A model generated the notes under the pieces. The model did no database searches. It had not been told where the DNA came from and was given only the letters and a program-made list of their open reading frames with translations. DNA of 64,000 nt, taken from the NCBI GenBank assembly GCA_029204225.1, contig CM055100.1, forward strand, positions 28,782,649 through 28,846,648, written 5' to 3'. The DNA comes from Diphasiastrum complanatum (lineage: Eukaryota; Streptophyta; Lycopodiopsida; Lycopodiales; Lycopodiaceae). The position numbers and the translations under genes are program-made. Positions 9,629-21,384 of this stretch are shown here, one piece after another. How positions within the stretch are numbered: position 1 is the first letter of the stretch; each line of letters starts with the position of its first letter.

Positions 9629-11929
9629 TCCACCCCACCTTTATAAAATCTGATGTCCTCATCAGATGTCAGATTAAAGTAAAGGTGTCTCCCAATTAAA
9701 ATAAATATACGTTTAAGCTACTTGGCACAGTACTCAATTTACTGGCCACTTTTTATTAACATTGAAGGTGGCACACCACAAGTCGGAGGCTCAGCTCTTT
9801 GTATTGAAAAAATTACATAACTTGAAAATATCTCTTTGTCTGGAAAAAGCGTAGATTTTATATCGCTTACGTAAAACCCAAGAACCTTATTAACTGGTGA
9901 CAGAGGTCTTTCTGTGAAGTGTTCGCCCCTGTCGCTTCTGATTTTTTTTTTTACTTTGGAACTCCTTTGAGCTCCTGATTTGTCCTTGATGCCTTTGTGT
10001 TGCTCCCTGAGCTCCAGATTTGATCAGTTCCGCACAGGTATCAAGCTCCCTGAGCCAAAGGATTTATCATTTGATTGCCCACTTTATGGTCCACTCCATG
10101 CCTTGTTGCTTCTGCACCTTGATTTCTCTCCTTGTCCCAGCCTGATCTTGATACTTTTCCTTCTTGGCTCTTTAAGGTAGGCAAAGATTGAGTACTCCGC
10201 AATGCACCTCTCACTTAGCTTGCAGTAGCTTTTTGAATCAGCCCAAATGTAACCATTGACCTCGTGGAAAGCCAAAGGGTCGCACCAGTTTGATCCGCAT
10301 ACGAACTATCTCTTCGCATTTGTTTGAAGCACCATGTCCATCGCGCAAAACTTGACTTTCACAATTCCATCACTGGTCAGTTGCCTCACAGTCAAAACAA
10401 AAAGTGTACATCGAGCTTGGCTTCAAGTAGCTCTCTTTGAATCAGACACATGCACCCAGAGTTTGCACTAGTCCGATCTCAATACGAAGTGTCCCTTAGC
10501 GTCCGTTCGAAATACCAAGTCTCTTATGCAAGACTCAACTTTCACACTTCCTTCTTTGGTCAGCTGCCTTACACGTAACACAAGCCAGTGTACTCATATG
10601 TTTCCTCATCATTGCTGGTCCAGAGAAAGCCTATAACAAGCTTTCCTTTTCACAACAAAAACTTGCCAACTTATTAGGTCCAAATTTCGCCAGTCTTCTT
10701 GTGTAAATATGGCTAGGTCACCTTGAATTTGCCCCCGTTTTGATCAACTTTCATTCAAAATTTGCCCCAAGAGAGAGGTGTTGTGATAGTTCCCCTCCAC
10801 TTATAAAATCAGTTGATCGGACTTAGAGTAGAGTTCTTCGGACAAAAAGCCTTTCCAACACTTGCTTCCCATCTACAAGGATTATGGCTCAATCCAACTT
10901 GTTGCCAATCTCTGAAGAGGATTCTAGTCTTTCCCCTTTGAGGAAAAACCCAACACCCATGCTCAGTGAGTTTCAGTTCCGAAGGTGGCCGTTCCAAAAT
11001 GAAGACCAACTGCTCCATAGAAGATTTCCCCTGAAATTGCCCTTTCCAACTTTTGACTTCCTGCTTGCGTCTGGTGGCCATTGTCGCAAATGAAACTAAC
11101 CCAAGAAATAGGCTAGCCATCCATCCTTTGCAAACATTGAGTCGTTTCGTTGTCGTTCACGTGCGAGTACTTGAACTGCAAATCCGCCCAACAGATTCTG
11201 TAGTCCTTTTTGTTTGATGGTATCGGCCTTCAAAAGAAAGGTTCCTTCTCGAGCCATCAGCTCCTTGTATCACAAGCAATCATGCAAACTAGGCAAAGCA
11301 CAAGTACTAAGACTCACCACGAATACCTAAGACACTCAGGCGGGTTTACTAACAAGTAACAAAGAAAGGTCCACCTTTGAGATGGTCCTACCAACGGACC
11401 TTTGCCTGGCCGCGCACATACAAATCGATCACAGAATCAGCCCACATACGACACCCCTCCAACTATCCGTGCTTTCACCATTAAGCAACACATTGCCTCA
11501 GTCACGCCCCACCACTTTTTGGTCGATAGCCCTTATAGCTAAACGATCGGCAGCTATCCTGCACCGGCAGCTAACCACCTATGCTTTACACCCGAATTCG
11601 AGCAACATCTCTGTATCAATGGTTAACCCGTACAGTTCGAATATGTCACCCCGCACCCCACAAGGCACAGACCATGCTTTCACCTACATAGGCAGCACTT
11701 TGCCTCATCTGTCCTATGCGCAAACAGTGCCAGGCCCGATCCGCGAGATCTAACCGTGCTTACACCTCGAGGGCAGCACCTTGACTCATCAAGTCCCCTG
11801 TTCTGCCGACCACCCCGACCGTGGACGCACCCGTGCTTACAATGTGGGCAGCACCTTGCACAACAGTGTCTTGATGCACCACAAACAGTGCCCATTTTCG
11901 TGAGATCCGCATAGCGGACCGACCAGTTG
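9629..11929 (-). mobile_element. LB internal region, non-coding
   Basis: No convincing coding sequence was found. On the minus strand the region next to the primer site contains four degenerate copies of a ~35-bp phrase of the type 'ccgtgcttacacctcgaggg' (plus strand 11,467; 11,672; 11,754; 11,831). The 103-codon minus ORF at 10,809-11,120 has no recognisable domain. Confidence 0.6.
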
Positions 11930-11941
11930 CCTCTGATACCA
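11930..11941 (-). other. LB primer-binding site
   Basis: The minus strand reads TGGTATCAGAGG two bases inside the LTR end (…CACAACA). This is one base off the canonical iMet site, and it sets the orientation of the element. Confidence 0.7.
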
Positions 11942-11943
11942 CA

Positions 11944-13114
11944 TGTTGTGCAGGCATCCCAAAGGGAGTCGGGACCCACGACTTAGCTTTCCAGCATTCA
12001 ACTCTTGCCATCCAAACCCACTTGGCAGACAGGCAGCCAACTCACTGACAACGATCAGACTTAACCAACTTGAAGTTCCAAAAACCAACATTGAGATCCA
12101 ACCTGGTGCCATGCCAGATCGAGGGTCCCGATGTGGGTGATTTCCCTCCAAGCAAGCCGCCCGACATACATCAAACTTAACCAACTCGAAGCTTCGTTAC
12201 AACCGAGTAACATCCATTCCAAGCAAGCAGTCTGACTTACATCAGACTTAACCAACTGAAAGCTTTGTCATGAGCGCTGGAAGCCAACCTGGCGCCACGC
12301 CAGACTAGACAACCATAAACAGGTAACTTCCACCCAAGCAAGCCATCCAACTTAGCCGACAAGTTAGAGCCCGTTCCCCAAGAGCTTAACCCATTCACGT
12401 TCATGCAAGGAACACTCATAACCACAAGCCGTGACAGATGTGGAGACAACAAGTTCCTAGACCAAATGGTCCCGACAGCATATCGCTGGCGCCACGGACC
12501 GAATGGTCTCGACGGCATACCGCTGGCGTCCCGGGATACAACCCTCAACTATGTGCCAGCTTAAAAATTTGGAAGCGGCCTTACAACTGGCGCTTTTACC
12601 GAACAGTGAAACCCAGAAGGTAATCAGAGTTAGTTTGAGAAAACTCCCACTTTATTGATAAATCTGAGAAGGCTATATTTCAAGTGTGTGACCGACCCTA
12701 GTCTCCGGGGAGTTGGCATGCCAAGGCGAGTGCCAGGACAACATTCCAGCAAGGGAGGCTGAGACTTGGTTGGAGCTCGCCCTGAGTCGCAAACCGCACT
12801 CCCCTACAGTATTGGTGGGATTCGGCACCCCCCTTATAGCAAGCACTCTACCCAGGTTGGTAAAACACATTTTTCTCTCTCTAGAAAGTCATTTTCTCTC
12901 TAGATTTTATTGATCCCCAGGCTTCCTTTAATCATGCTTAGATCGTGTGAGGTGATTGCACATCGATCTGAGCTCTCTGGACTTCGCTAGAACCGATCAT
13001 AGATTTTCAGCCATAGGAACTTGGCGCCGGCTGGATTCTGGTCATAGTGGCGCCGTGGACAAGGCTGGCGCCAGTGGCGTCGGAAGTAAAGCTTATGAAG
13101 ATAGCTTTACAACA
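11944..13114 (-). repeat. LB right LTR (5' LTR on minus strand)
   Basis: About 1.17 kb, homologous to 8,432-9,628. It begins (minus) TGTTGTAAAGC and ends GCCTGCACAACA. Confidence 0.8.
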
Positions 13115-13268
13115 GTTTGTTTGAAGCACCATGTCCGTCGTCGTGCCAAACTTGACTTTCACAATTCCATCACTGGTCAGTTGCCTCACAGTTAAAACAA
13201 GAAGTGTACATATAGCTTGGCTTCAAGTAGCTCTCTTTGAATCACACACATGCACCCAAAGTTTGTAA
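13115..13268 (-). mobile_element. Internal region of element LA, right part
   Basis: This starts with the GTTTG duplication and matches 10,318-10,475 of LB, so it continues LA beyond the LB insertion. Homology to LB ends near 13,268, where the gypsy sequence begins. Confidence 0.6.
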
Positions 13269-14286
13269 TAGCACTATCTCTGGAACTCCACAATCTCCTT
13301 TATCTACATATATTGTTGCATGCAGATATACTTAGTATGACAAATCTCTCCCTTTCCTCAGTTTTTACGGACTGAGCTCCTTCATCCTCTGAAGTATAGC
13401 TCGAGGATGATGTAGGTGTCTCACCTTCATACTTATCCTTTTCCCAAGATACAGTGATTCTTTTATGACTTTTTCTCGTCAGTGTCTCCATCTGATCTCT
13501 GAAGGTAATGTTCTTCTTCTTCTAGTGGGTTATGACATCGACTTGGTAGAGCCATGGTCGTCCTAATAATACTTTATACGATGATTCTTTTGTAGTCCTT
13601 AATATCATAAAATCCATTAGGAACTTATGGTCTCCAATGTAAACTGTAACTTGGGACAATTCTCCTATTGGTGATCTTCTAGTTGCATCAGCTAACCTTA
13701 AATGTCTTAATGTAGGTGCTATTCTATGGTGAATGCCTAACTCATGTGTTGTTTCTTCAGTCATATAATTTACGCTAGATCCGGAATCTATGGGCACACT
13801 ATCTAAAATGTAGCCATTAATTACTACCAGAATCTTGGGTTGACCTTCATCACCGTAGTTAACTAGTCCTACATTGACTAACGGTAATTTCACTTTTTTT
13901 TTCTTTTTTCTTTGAAAAAATTGCTTAATTTCTTTCTTATAATACTGATTATCCTCTAATAATTGTTTGAAAGTTATATTGGGCATTCTGGAGACAAGGT
14001 CTTCCACTATATCTTCCGAACTAATATCAACATCATAAAGTTTTTCAGTAGGCCTATTAAGGACTAATTCCTCACTATTAGATATTTTTACTAGCTGTTC
14101 TGCGACTTTCGCTTTTTCTGTCACGTTTTTCGCAGATTTTGTCTTCTTAGTTTTCTTTTTATCTTTAAGAGCTGAAGAATCTTTACTACTTCTAGTAGTC
14201 ATTTTATTTATCTCTACATCTAAATCAGGCCATTGATGGTCTTGATCTTGTGATTCAAACTCTAATTCTATCCTTTGAACTACCAT
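13269..14286 (-). pseudogene. G1 gypsy protease region
   Basis: The minus ORF 13,522-14,286 carries a Ty3/gypsy-type retropepsin: VPIDSGSSVNYM with the catalytic Asp-Ser-Gly, followed by the second half ILRTTKESSYKVLLGRPWL. The N-terminal part is a lysine-rich linker. Beyond a stop (13,519) the minus frame continues as METLTRKSHKRITVSW, which resembles the spacer before gypsy RT. It is cut off near 13,269 by element LA, so RT, RNase H and integrase of this copy are absent here. Gag lies upstream at 21,382-21,954 on the other side of E2. Confidence 0.82.
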
Positions 14287-14333
14287 GTCAGTTTGAGTTT
14301 TGGATAGCCGAAGCTCATCTTCTCTAGGCGAGT

Positions 14334-15141
14334 TTACAACTTCAGTTTAGACTGCAGCTGTTGTGGTTGAGGACATTCAACAATGACATGCACTTCTCCT
14401 TTACAGATAACACAGGGTGGCACATATCCTATTGACCTCATGGGTTCAAGACAATCAGGCGAATAGTGACTCGGGCCTCCAAAATTGTAGCATAAATTCC
14501 TTACTCTGGGTGGCCCCTCTATGCAAAATGGTGCACTGTTAACCAGTACATGATTTTGGTAAAATGTTCTTTTGGTTAAAAGGAGTTGCACTATAAGCTA
14601 TCTCCTCATGATTATTAACCGGAGAGAGGAATAATTCCTCTTCTAGATAGTTAATCTATAAACTGGGATAGTTAGTCTTAGAATGACCTTCCTTCCCACA
14701 AGCGGTACACCAAACATTGGCTAACAGCTTCGCTTTTTTCCATTTGACTTTAACGTCAGACATCTGGACTTTTAAGTCACTCATTTCTTTTGCTAATATC
14801 TCAACACTCTTCCTTAATGGATCCATCTTTCTAGATTTCTCCATTCTTTTTTTTTTTTCTATTTGAATTCCTACTCTTTGATTTCCTATAAGAAGATTCT
14901 TCTTCTGATGAAAAAGAGTAAGATGAATAATATGAAGACTCTTCTTTATCTGCTGAATCAAATTCCGATTCAAACTCAGTAGATGATTCAGATTCTTCTG
15001 TACATTTCGATTCTACTTTTTCTCTCATTCCTCCGTCTTCAAGAAATTCGATAAGTTTCGTAATTTTCGGCAGAGGCAATGACATCTTCCAAAGAGGCCA
15101 TCAAATTTTGTCGACAATAGCGATCCATTTTCTTAGACAAG
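14334..15141 (-). pseudogene. G1 gag C-terminal part with zinc knuckles
   Basis: On the minus strand the gag continues from the E2 insertion through an acidic Ser/Glu-rich segment (14,831-15,085). Two degenerate zinc knuckles follow: CTACGKEGHSKTNY, where the last Cys is Tyr, and CYNFGGPSHYSPDC, where the second Cys is Phe. The frame is broken several times between 14,290 and 15,090. A loss-of-ligand change in each knuckle suggests inactivation, or an altered spacing I cannot resolve by eye. Confidence 0.7.
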
Positions 15142-15997
15142 TGTTGAAAATTGTCACTTCTCACTTGACATTGGTTCACGTAAATATTGATCAAACATTA
15201 GAATATGTTGATGATCTGATTTCACACGTGTGGAGCTTGTTCCCACGTGTAAAAGGATGTACTTTTCATGTTTGTATATATCCAAATTGACTTTGTATCA
15301 TTCTAGTTAGTGTGAACATGAAATGACTAGTTTTTAGTCAAGTTGACTAGTCACCTACAAATTAGCTTTTCCTTGCATGTGCATGAGTAAATGCTCCCAC
15401 ATGGCAAGTGGATGTTCACACGTGTGCATGGAGTACTAGAAGATAAGAGTTGACCATTTTCCTTAGATCCTATTTTGTAGGCAATATTCCTATATTCTAG
15501 GAGACTTTGGATTTTAGTCATATTCTAGAAGGTCAACTACTGGATAAGGATCAAGGATGGATCAAATGGATAGATCTGAGTGATGTGGCACTCTTCACAC
15601 GTGTGAAGACCTGCTGGACTGTACCAGACTCATGGATGTACTTGATCCATAAAAGGATCATCATTTTGCTAAGAAGATTGATGAGACTTTTGCACTCTAC
15701 ACTTTTGTGAGGTTTCTAGTCATTTGTCTTGTGATTTTTATGTATGATTGCTATCTAGTATCATTGTACTTGTTGTTTCAGGTGCAGGCCGTATTGTGGA
15801 CAATACTCCACACGTGTGAGACCGCTCTCACTAAAAAATGATGTGTTGATCCATTGCTCTTGCTTAAATCCAAGTGTAGTGAATCTAGATCAAGATCTAA
15901 TGTGTAGAACTTGATAGATTCATTGATTAAGCAACCAATAACTCTCTATGATTGTAAAGTACAATCATTATTGTCCTAAAAACTGTAAAATTTATCA
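15142..15997 (+). repeat. E2 5' LTR
   Basis: 856 bp. It contains four perfect CACACGTGTG palindromes (15,223; 15,417; 15,596; 15,809) and one near match (15,241). Confidence 0.92.
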
Positions 15998-16010
15998 TGG
16001 TATCAAAGCT
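15998..16010 (+). other. E2 primer-binding site
   Basis: TGGTATCAAAGCT directly follows the LTR. It differs from the iMet site by one base (A for G). Confidence 0.8.
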
Positions 16011-16574
16011 AAGTATTTGAGAGTGATCATTGAATCATAAATCTTGTAAAGATCATTGGCAAAATTTGTTTTTGGCCAATACTAGTGAGGGCGAGTTCTT
16101 CTAGAGTGATAGCTTGTAATCATTTGGATCAAAACGACTTGGAGGCTGTGTATGTACTTTTCACATGTGTGAAACCGTACAACAACTTTCAATTCAAGTT
16201 ACTTTGTGTTTGTTGGTCCCAAAATCACAATACTAGTTCATTTTTGGTGCTTTTTGAAGCATAGTATTGATCTAGATTCATTCTAGCTAATGCCTATGAC
16301 CAAATAGTGTTTTGGATCATTGAAGCATTTCTTTTTAGAGTCTAAGATCAGATCTTAGAGGCTGATTTGTTCAGATCCTTAGTTGAAGTGAAATCTCTAA
16401 GAAAAGTGTAAAGCAATTTTTTTTGTGAGAGTGAAAGCTAGGAATTTTTGGTAATATCTTTGAGTATCATTCAAGCTTGTGTGCTAGTTTGATAGAGACA
16501 GTAAGCTTTAGGCCTTTTCATAGATCCTTTAAGATTCAAAAATCTTTGTGATTTTAAAAAGCATTCATTCTAAA

Positions 16575-18070
16575 ATGTCATCCATGGGTGGATATTTGAT
16601 GGAATCAAGTGAGAGACTCACTTCCACAAATTATTCCATTTGGAAAGTGAGAATGGAATCACTCCTAGTGATCCATGATCTATATGAAATAGTTCAAGGA
16701 GTAGAGGAAGAGCCTCAAACTCCCCAAGAACAAGCCAAATACAAGAAGAGAGCAAGATTAGCTCTACATTGCATAAAGTTAAATGTATGCAATGACCTCT
16801 TGAAAGAGGTGTCTTCTTGTACTTGGATTCATTAAAGAGCATTTATGAATCCAACAATACTTCAAGAATCCTCATGCTAAGAAATCAAGTTTTCCAAAGC
16901 ATGAAAAAAAGTGGAGAGAGTGGACAAGAGTATGTCCTTAGGATCAAATCTCTTAACAAGGAGTTAAGTGCAATAGGAGAGAAGATCCAAGATCAAGAAC
17001 TAGTACAAATCATCTTGAATGGTCTAGGTGATGAGTTCACCAACTTAGTCCAATCATTTGCCATTCAAGACTCTCTTCAATCCATTGAAAAGTTGCACAA
17101 TGTTCTTGTGGCCGAGGAGAGTAGGCTTCTACACCTCACGACAAGAATGGATAACATGTCACTTAATGGAGGAGAGGAGAAAGCTAACTTTACATCTAAA
17201 GGCAAGAAGAAGCAAAATCCATTCAAGAAAAATCAAGGCAAGGAGGCCGAGATGAAGAATGGAGGATCTACCTTCAAAGGCAAAGTGAAGAACAAGGCAA
17301 AACTAAAGTGTTTCTTTTGTGGAAAGAAAGGACACTTTGCCTCAGAATGCTACTTGAAGAAGAATCAACAAGCCAAAGGAGATCAAGGGAACATTGCTCA
17401 AGAGGAAGAAGAAGAGGATGGATTCAACACATCCTTAATGGTTGCATCTACACCAACTTCAAGACAAGACACATGCTGGATAGATAGTGGGGCTAGTTCC
17501 CACATGTCCTTTAACAAGCATTATTTTTCTACTCTTCTATCTTGTAATGACTCTAAGAAGTCAATATACACTGCTAGTGATCAAGCATGCAAGATAGATG
17601 GCATAGGATCTATACCTCTTTGCTTAGGCACATCTAAAAGGATAGATCTAGATAATGTGTTGTATGTTCCTATCATTTCAAGAAACTTGCTTAGTGTAGG
17701 ACAATTAATGGACAATGGACTAGATGTACATTTCAAGAATGGAGTTTGTTCCATCTTGAAAAATGATAAGTGCATAGCTACTGACATTAAGCAAGATAGA
17801 CTTTTCAAATTGGATGCTAATGTTGCAAGTGAAAGTGTGAACTTGGCTAGGGAGGAGATAACTCAAGTGGCGCTTTGGCATAAGAGATTAGGCCATCCTA
17901 ATCTTCAATCTATGGAGTCAATGGCAAGCAAGGAACTAGCTCTCGGCCTACCAAGAGCTTTCAAGAAGTGTGGAAAGATGTGTGAGGCATGTGGCCTTGC
18001 AGTCACACAAGTCTTATTACAAGAGATCTTCATCAAGATCTCTCTCTCCCTTGGATCTCATACATTCTGA
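16575..18070 (+). pseudogene. E2 gag-protease-integrase N-terminus
   Basis: The start MSSMGGYLMESSERL is taken by alignment to E1 and E6; an upstream in-frame ATG at 16,548 is less likely. UBN2-type gag runs to a frameshift with a small deletion near 16,818 (SSCT/DSLKSIYE). It continues to the zinc knuckle CFFCGKKGHFASEC (about 17,311-17,352) and the protease CWIDSGASSHMSF (about 17,473). The integrase HHCC region LWHKRLGHPN follows. A further frameshift near 17,990 breaks the CEAC/CGLA region. Apart from the shifts, codons and motifs look well preserved, in keeping with recent insertion. Confidence 0.88.
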
Positions 18071-19187
18071 TGTACATAGTTTTTCACATACAAGTAATGG
18101 AGGTGCCTTGATTTATGTAACTTTTATAGATGATTGTACTAGATTCACATGGATTGAGTTACTATCAAAGAAAAGTCTTGTTTATGAAGCTTTCATTAAG
18201 TTCAAGTCTCTAGTAGAGAAACAACTTATTACTTCTATCAAAGCACTAAGATGTGATAATGGAGGAGAGTACACCTCCAATAAAATGAAAGCTCAATGGT
18301 ATTAAGTTACAATACACTTGTTCCTACCCCCCTCAACAAAATGGGGTGGCCAAGAGAAAAAATAGGAGTCTATGTGAGTGTGCAAAGTCTTTGAGACTTG
18401 ATGCATCACTTCCCATCTCATTTTGGGGAGAAGCCATAACATGTGCTAATTATTTGTGTAATAGACTTCCTAGTAGTGCTATAGATGGGATCTCACCTTA
18501 TCAAGCCTTGTTTGATAAGAAACCCAATGTAAAAGATTTTAAGATCTTTGGATGTACTTGTTATGTACACATTCCTTTGGAGACTAGAAGGAAAGAAGAT
18601 GCTACCTCCTTCAAAGGAATCTTTGTTGGCTATGGAGAAAATAGCAAGGGATATATGATCCTACATCCAAGAAAGTAAAGGTAAGCAAGGATGTACTTTT
18701 TGATGAGTCACAATTTTCTAAGAGCTTGTCAAATGGATCTAACCCATTGTGCATTGAAGATCTTGACAAATCCAAGGAGGATCTTGACAAACCCGAGGAG
18801 GATCATGACAAACCCGAGGATGGAGATTTGGATCCGAGTCAAAAGGGGCCGAGAAGATCATCAAGGAGCAAGGCCGAGCCCTCAAGGCTTACCTATGTGG
18901 ACAAGGGGAAGCAAAAGGAAGACTCTACATCTTCTACCTCTTACTCTTTTTTAGCTACATTGCTTGAAGAACCATCATCTTTTGAAGAAGCATATAAATC
19001 TAAAGTTTGGAGAGATGCAATGCAAGTAGAGTATGATGCATTAGAAGAGAATCATACTTGGAATCTTGTAAATCTTCCAAGAGGAAAGAAACCACTTGCA
19101 TGTAAGTGGATTTATAGAATTAAGTACAATCAAGATGGATCTATTAGTAAGTACAAAGCTAGGCTTGTTGCTAAGGGATTTCTTTAA
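18071..19187 (+). pseudogene. E2 integrase core to start of RT
   Basis: The integrase core continues with HSDVHSFSH and RCDNGGEYTS. The third catalytic position reads NGVAKRKNRS: Lys stands where E1, E3 and E6 have Glu (gcc-aag-aga), so the DDE triad is broken. Frameshifts occur near 18,300 and 18,675. A linker rich in [18 protein letters not shown] contains a short tandem repeat, and RT begins at [18 protein letters not shown] and LVAKG, then shifts frame at 19,187. Confidence 0.85.
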
Positions 19188-20452
19188 AAGGATTGGATTA
19201 TGAAGAAACATTTGCACCTATAGCTAAGCTTGTAACTATTAGATTAATCATTTGCATTGCTACTTTGTTCAAATGGGATCTCTACCAATGGATGTGACAA
19301 ATGCCTTCTTGAATGGCTTCTTAGAAGAGAAAATCTACATGATGCAACCCGAGGGCTTCATCAAGGTTGGTGAGGAGCAAAAGGTGTGCTACTTAAGGAA
19401 GAGCCTATATGGCTTGAAGCAAGCACCTAGAGCTTGGTACTCTAGGTTGCATGATTTTCTCTATTCCCTTGGCTTTGTACTAAGTGCTTATGAACCTTCT
19501 TTATATTTCAAATGTAATGAAGGAAAGATCATCATTTTGGTTCTTTATGTTGATGACATCATTATGACAGGAAATGATGATGATGGCATAGGCAAAGTTG
19601 ACTTACCTAGTGAGTTCAAGATGGTAGATCTAGGCTTCCTAAAGTTTATACTTGGGATAGAAGTGTCTAGAAGTAGCAATTGTACTTTCATAAGTAAATC
19701 TAAGTATGCTACTTCCGTTCTTGAAAGATTTGGTATGAAATATTGTAAGGGGATTCACACCCCTATGGAGCATGTTGTGAAAGCAACTAATGAAGGTGAT
19801 GAAGCATCCTTTGAGGACATCACCCTCTTTAGGAAGCTTATAGGCTCTCTAATCTATTTAACCATCACTAGACCTGACTTAAGTTTTTGTGTAAGCAAGT
19901 TGAGTCAAAGTAGGCAAGCTCCTTTAGTTCATCATTGGAAAAGTGCCAAGAGAGTACTTATATATGTTTCTAGTACTAGATTTTTTGGCATATTTTATAA
20001 AGGATCTAACTTGCACTTGAGAGCCTACTCGGATTCAGATTTTGCAGGTGACAAGATGGATAGGAAGTCCATTAGTGCATTTGCAACATTTCTTTGTGGA
20101 GGAGTGATATCTTGGCTTTCCAAAAAGAAAGATACAATCTCACTATCTTCTTGTGAAGCCAAGTACAAGGCATTGACTTCAACAACCAAAGAGCTCCTAT
20201 GGCTAAGAAGACTCTTGATGGAACTACATGTGCTAGAGGCCGAGGATATCCCTTACATATTTTGTGACAATCAAGCTTCTCAACAAATTGCTTCAAGTCC
20301 TATCTTCCATGCTAGACAAAGCATATTGAGATAGCTCACCACTTTGTGAGAAAGAAGGTACAATCCAAGGAAGTGCAACTACATCATGTACCATCATCTG
20401 AATGCATAGCTGATATCTTAACCAAACCATTGTCCAAAGGTCTTTTTTTTTA
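19188..20452 (+). pseudogene. E2 reverse transcriptase-RNase H
   Basis: After two closely spaced frameshifts (about 19,187 and 19,280) the RT is open: DVTNAFLNGFLEE, SLYGLKQAPRAWYSRL, the catalytic LYVDDIIMTG, and the thumb region GSLIYLTITRPDLSF. RNase H follows with SDSDFAGDKMDRKSISA, SSCEAKYKAL (canonical AEY is AKY) and FCDNQASQ. A 1-2 base loss at 20,322 (HAR/KHIE) shifts the frame again before the terminal ADILTKPLSKG. The product would be inactive without repeated frame correction. Confidence 0.85.
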
Positions 20453-20507
20453 AAGTTAAGATATGCTCTTGGAATTGTAGATAGATGTACACTAGATTTG
20501 CCAAGTT

Positions 20508-20522
20508 AGAAGTGAGGAGGAG
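20508..20522 (+). other. E2 polypurine tract
   Basis: agaagtgaggaggag lies immediately before the TG of the 3' LTR. The same gaggag tract precedes the E6 LTR at 56,741. Confidence 0.75.
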
Positions 20523-21384
20523 TGTTGAAAATTGTCACTTCTCACTTGACATTGGTTCACGTAAATATTGATCAAACATTAGAATATGTTGATGATCTGA
20601 TTTCACACGTGTGGAGCTTGTTCCCACGTGTAAAAGGATGTACTTTTCATGTTTGTATATATCCAAATTGACTTTGTATCATTCTAGTTAGTGTGAACAT
20701 GAAATGACTAGTTTTTAGTCAAGTTGACTAGTCACCTACAAATTAGCTTTTCCTTGCATGTGCATGAGTAAATGCTCCCACATGGCAAGTGGATGTTCAC
20801 ACGTGTGCATAGAGTACTAGAAGATAAGAGTTGACCATTTTCCTTAGATCCTATTTTGTAGGCAATATTCCTATATTCTAGGAGACTAGATTTTTGGATT
20901 TTAGTCATATTCTAGAAGGTCAACTATTGGATAAGGATCAAGGATGGATCAAATGGATAGATCTGAGTGATGTGGCACTCTTCACACGTGTGAAGACCTG
21001 CTGGACTGTACCAGACTCATGGATGTACTTGATCCATAAAAGGATCATCATTTTGCTAAGAAGATTGATGAGACTTTTGCACTCTACACTTTTGTGAGGT
21101 TTCTAGTCATTTGTCTTGTGATTTTTATGTATGATTGCTATCTAGTATCATTGTACTTGTTGTTTCAGGTGCAGGCCGTACTGTGGACAGTACTCCACAC
21201 GTGTGAGACCGCTCTCACTAAAAAATGATGTGTTGATCCATTGCTCTTGCTTAAATCCAAGTGTAGTGAATCTAGATCAAGATCTAATGTGTAGAACTTG
21301 ATAGATTCATTGATTAAGCAACCAATAACTCTCTATGATTGTAAAGTACAATCATTATTGTCCTAAAAACTGTATAATTTATCA
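20523..21384 (+). repeat. E2 3' LTR
   Basis: 862 bp. It differs from the 5' LTR by about six substitutions and a 6-bp insertion (ggagactagatttttgg). Confidence 0.92.

Larger units (their letters stand above)
8432..13114 (-). mobile_element. LB: non-coding LTR element (LARD-like)
   Basis: A minus-oriented LTR element with LTRs of about 1.2 kb (8,432-9,628 and 11,944-13,114), terminal inverted bases TGTTGT/ACAACA and a 5-bp duplication GTTTG (8,427-8,431 and 13,115-13,119). On the minus strand the right LTR is followed by TGGTATCAGAGG (11,930-11,941), an iMet primer site. The left LTR is preceded by a purine tract. The 2.3-kb interior has no gag or pol motif in any frame. The LTRs differ at roughly one base in ten by eye, plus indels, so the insertion is older than E1. 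It inserted into another member of its own family. Confidence 0.82.
15142..21384 (+). mobile_element. E2: recent but defective Ty1/copia element
   Basis: Structurally complete copia element: LTRs of 856 and 862 bp starting TGTTGAAAATTG and ending TTATCA, an iMet-type primer site and a purine tract. It sits inside gypsy gag G1. Removing it, together with one CAAG copy, restores the gag reading frame across the junction (…WFLGG on one side, KKMDRYC on the other). The target duplication is CAAG, or ACAAG if the terminal LTR base is shared. The LTRs differ by about six substitutions and one 6-bp indel by eye. Despite this youth the coding region carries at least six frameshifts. Confidence 0.92.
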
